Part shown: piece by piece, positions 62,008 to 64,000 of the stretch
Layout: the number at the start of each line of letters is the position of its first letter
Numbering within the stretch: the stretch's first letter is position 1
NCBI RefSeq assembly: GCF_030285925.1
Contig: NZ_CP127251.1
Span: forward strand, 682,001-746,000
Source: Devosia sp. YIM 151766
GTDB taxonomy: Bacteria; Pseudomonadota; Alphaproteobacteria; Rhizobiales; Devosiaceae
DNA: 64,000 bases
Direction: 5' to 3'
Program-made: the position numbers and the translations under genes
The notes under the pieces: generated by a model
Database searches by the model: none
Seen by the model: the letters and a program-made list of their open reading frames with translations, nothing else
Told to the model about the DNA's origin: nothing

Positions 62008-63516
62008 ATGCTCGTTGACGGCAAGATTTTTCTCGGAACCAGCGAGCGGCCGGAATATCTCAACCTCAAATATGCCAACCGCCATGGCCTGATCACCGGG
62101 GCCACCGGCACCGGCAAGACGGTGAGCCTGCAAGTGCTGGCCGAAGGGTTTTCGGCGGCCGGCGTGCCGGTCTTTGCCGCCGACATCAAGGGCGACCTTT
62201 CGGGTATCGGCAAGATGGGCAAGGCTCAGGACTGGCAGAGCCAGCGCGCCGGCGAGATCGGCTTCGACGATTTCCGGGACGATGTCTATCCGACGATGTT
62301 CTGGGACCTGTTCGGCAAGCAGGGACACCCGGTGCGCGCCACCATTTCGGAAATGGGCCCGGTGCTTTTGAGCCGCATCCTCGACCTCAACGATATTCAG
62401 GAAGGCGTCTTGAACATTGCCTTCCGTGTGGCCGACGAGGAAGGATTGCTGCTGCTCGATCTCAAGGACCTGCGCGCCTTGCTGGCCGATCTGCAGGAGC
62501 GGGCCAAGGAGATTTCCGGGCGTTACGGCAATGTGACCACCGCCTCCATCGGCGCTATCCAGCGGGCGCTGCTAGTGCTGGACCAGCAGGGGGCGGATAA
62601 TTTCTTCGGCGAGCGGGCGCTGGAGATCGCCGACCTGATGCGGAAGGACGTCGACGGGCGCGGCTTCGTCTCCATCCTGGCGGCGGACCAATTGATGCAA
62701 TCGCCCCGGCTCTATGCGACCTTCCTCCTGTGGCTGCTGTCGGAATTGTTCGAGGAATTGCCGGAAGTGGGCGATCCGGACAAGCCGAAGCTGGTCTTCT
62801 TCTTCGACGAGGCGCATCTGCTGTTCGACGGGGCGCCCAAGGCGCTGATCGACAAGGTCGAGCAGGTGGTCAAGCTCATCCGCTCCAAGGGCGTGGGCGT
62901 CTATTTCGTCACCCAGAACCCCGTCGACATTCCCGAAAGCGTGCTGGCGCAGCTGGCCAATCGCGTTCAGCATGCGCTGCGCGCCTATACGCCGCGCGAG
63001 CAGAAGGCGGTGAGGGTGGCGGCCGATACGTTCCGGCCCAATCCTGCCTTTTCGACCGCCGAGGCGATCACCCAGCTGGGGATCGGCGAGGCGCTGGTTT
63101 CGGTGCTGGAAGACAAAGGGGTGCCCTCCATGGTCGGCCGCACCTTCATCCGCCCGCCCTCGGCGCAGGTCGGGCCGATCAGCCCGGCGGAACGCGAGGC
63201 GATCATGGCCGCTTCGCCGGTCGGCGGCCTTTACGACACGATTATCGACCGGGAATCGGCTTACGAAATCCTGCAAAAGCGGGCGCGCGACAAGCAGCTC
63301 GAAGACGAGCGCAGCCGCTATGAGGCCGAGCAGCGCGCCGAAGCCGAGCGGCAGGCCAAGGAGCGCGAACGGGCCGCAAAGGCCGCCGCACCCCGTCGCA
63401 GCACCCGGCAGACCCCGGTGGAAGCCGCGACGACCTCCTTCGTCCGCACCGTCGCCAATACGCTGGGCCGCGAATTGGTGCGCGGCATTCTCGGCGGCAT
63501 CAAGGGGCGGCGCTGA
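62008..63516 (+). CDS. HerA-like ATPase (DUF853 helicase family)
   Basis: A 502-residue FtsK/HerA-class ATPase. Walker A is GATGTGKTVS (residues 31-40), Walker B is KLVFFFDEAHLLF, and VYFVTQNPVDIPESVLAQLANRVQHALR is the sensor/arginine-finger region (written here only to show the VTQNP core). The C-terminal 70 residues are a charged, Ala/Arg/Glu-rich tail likely to be coiled coil. This DUF853 group is widespread and poorly characterised. The start at 62008 (MLVDGKIFLG) follows a weak CAGGACAGG site. The next gene begins 1 nt after its stop, so the two are coupled. Confidence 0.85.
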   Translation: MLVDGKIFLGTSERPEYLNLKYANRHGLITGATGTGKTVSLQVLAEGFSAAGVPVFAADIKGDLSGIGKMGKAQDWQSQRAGEIGFDDFRDDVYPTMFWDLFGKQGHPVRATISEMGPVLLSRILDLNDIQEGVLNIAFRVADEEGLLLLDLKDLRALLADLQERAKEISGRYGNVTTASIGAIQRALLVLDQQGADNFFGERALEIADLMRKDVDGRGFVSILAADQLMQSPRLYATFLLWLLSELFEELPEVGDPDKPKLVFFFDEAHLLFDGAPKALIDKVEQVVKLIRSKGVGVYFVTQNPVDIPESVLAQLANRVQHALRAYTPREQKAVRVAADTFRPNPAFSTAEAITQLGIGEALVSVLEDKGVPSMVGRTFIRPPSAQVGPISPAEREAIMAASPVGGLYDTIIDRESAYEILQKRARDKQLEDERSRYEAEQRAEAERQAKERERAAKAAAPRRSTRQTPVEAATTSFVRTVANTLGRELVRGILGGIKGRR

Positions 63517-63517
63517 T

Positions 63518-64000
63518 ATGACGGCATTGGCGCATGACGGGCCCGTTATCGCGATCTTCGCTTCGGACAGGGGGCCGGGCGACCCGGAACGCGCCAACCT
63601 GATGAGCGAAGTGGGACGGGTCTTCGCCCGCAAGGGCGCCCGGATTCTGTGCCTCGCGGACGATGGCGCCATCCCGGTGCCGCTGATCACCGCGGCGCGG
63701 ACCGCCGGGGGCGTGGTGGAAGTGCTGGTCGATGACGGCATCGCCCTGCCGTCCGCCCTGGCCGGCATACCGGTCAGAATGCTGGCCGGTGCCGAAAATC
63801 GGCAGGCCTATCTGGCGGCCAATGCCTCGGTATTGGTGGGCCTGCCCGGTTCGCTGGCTTCGGCGACAGCGATGTTCCGGTCCTGGGCCGGAGCCGCGCG
63901 CTTGCCGGTGGTGATGCTGAACCGGAACCGCGCCTTCGAGGCGGTGCGCGGCTTTGCCGTCGACGTGATGGCGCCGGCCCTGCCGGGATATGACCGCCAT
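63518..64000 (+). CDS. Rossmann/SLOG-like nucleotide-binding protein, 5' part (cut by window end)
   Basis: 161 codons are open to the window end. The sequence opens PVIAIFASDRGPGDPERANL, continues VFARKGARILCLADDG, and has ANASVLVGLPGSLASATAMF, in the place of the glycine-rich PGG-GT motif of LOG/TIGR00725 proteins. I read it as a diverged member of the SLOG/LOG-like Rossmann superfamily that binds nucleotides; the motif is weak. It is translationally coupled to the HerA-like gene. No function can be assigned. Confidence 0.55.
   Translation, partial: MTALAHDGPVIAIFASDRGPGDPERANLMSEVGRVFARKGARILCLADDGAIPVPLITAARTAGGVVEVLVDDGIALPSALAGIPVRMLAGAENRQAYLAANASVLVGLPGSLASATAMFRSWAGAARLPVVMLNRNRAFEAVRGFAVDVMAPALPGYDRH

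Overview
The window reads as one continuous, gene-dense stretch of chromosome (GC-rich, about 60-65%) from an alphaproteobacterium of the Hyphomicrobiales. A Devosiaceae member such as Devosia is my best guess. The grounds are the many carbohydrate ABC importers with LacI or DeoR regulators, the rhizobial-type rhamnose cluster, the aerobic cob operon in Paracoccus/Pseudomonas denitrificans order, an EcfG-type promoter, and RIME/REP-like intergenic repeats. No phage, insertion sequence, integrase, tRNA or rRNA was seen. The genus is inference.

Layout. (1) 1-4.4 kb: treY (cut by the window edge), treZ and a DUF3008 gene on the minus strand, possibly under a general-stress promoter; then a PEBP-like protein, a thioredoxin-reductase-like flavoprotein and a small membrane protein. 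(2) 4.7-11.7 kb: a LacI regulator and a complete five-gene peptide/nickel-type (family 5) importer. (3) 11.7-19 kb, minus strand: LacI regulator, family 1 importer (binding protein, two permeases, ATPase) with an unusual MDR dehydrogenase and a hydroxypyruvate-isomerase-like enzyme. (4) 19-25.9 kb, minus strand: ugpBAEC, a glycerophosphodiesterase, a DeoR/GlpR regulator and a HAD phosphatase, with candidate Pho box and GlpR-like operator upstream. (5) 25.9-32 kb, minus strand: cobF, G, H, I, J, L, M; cobK is missing from its usual place. (6) 32-36.8 kb: LacI regulator divergent from a ribose-type importer. (7) 36.9-39.8 kb: copA-cueR-copZ copper efflux operon with a textbook MerR-family promoter. 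(8) 39.9-48.4 kb: an FNR-type regulator, a roughly 1 kb repeat-rich gap, cydABX divergent from cydDC around a perfect FNR box, and a DUF1127 gene. (9) 48.7-59 kb: a YbaK-type deacylase and the rhamnose regulon: rhaD-rhaI divergent from rhaR, rhaS, rhaT, rhaP, rhaQ, rhaU, without a kinase. (10) 59-64 kb: SH3-domain protein, thermolabile-type asparaginase, a RES/Xre toxin-antitoxin pair, a HerA-like ATPase and a nucleotide-binding-fold gene cut by the window end.

How the parts work together. The region is mainly a scavenging platform: five complete importers (three under LacI-type and two under DeoR-type regulators). Candidate palindromic operators can be read for each one. A recurring design feature is a stem-loop beside every binding-protein gene, which would let the binding protein be made in excess over the membrane components. 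The cyd and fnr genes add microaerobic respiration, copA/cueR/copZ copper export, and treYZ osmotic/stress protection.

The least expected points are the clean absence of cobK and of a rhamnulose kinase, the zinc-ligand-free MDR enzyme, covarying REP hairpins, and the RES toxin next to a HerA/SLOG-like gene pair. All functional calls rest on sequence motifs and family knowledge; no database search was run.
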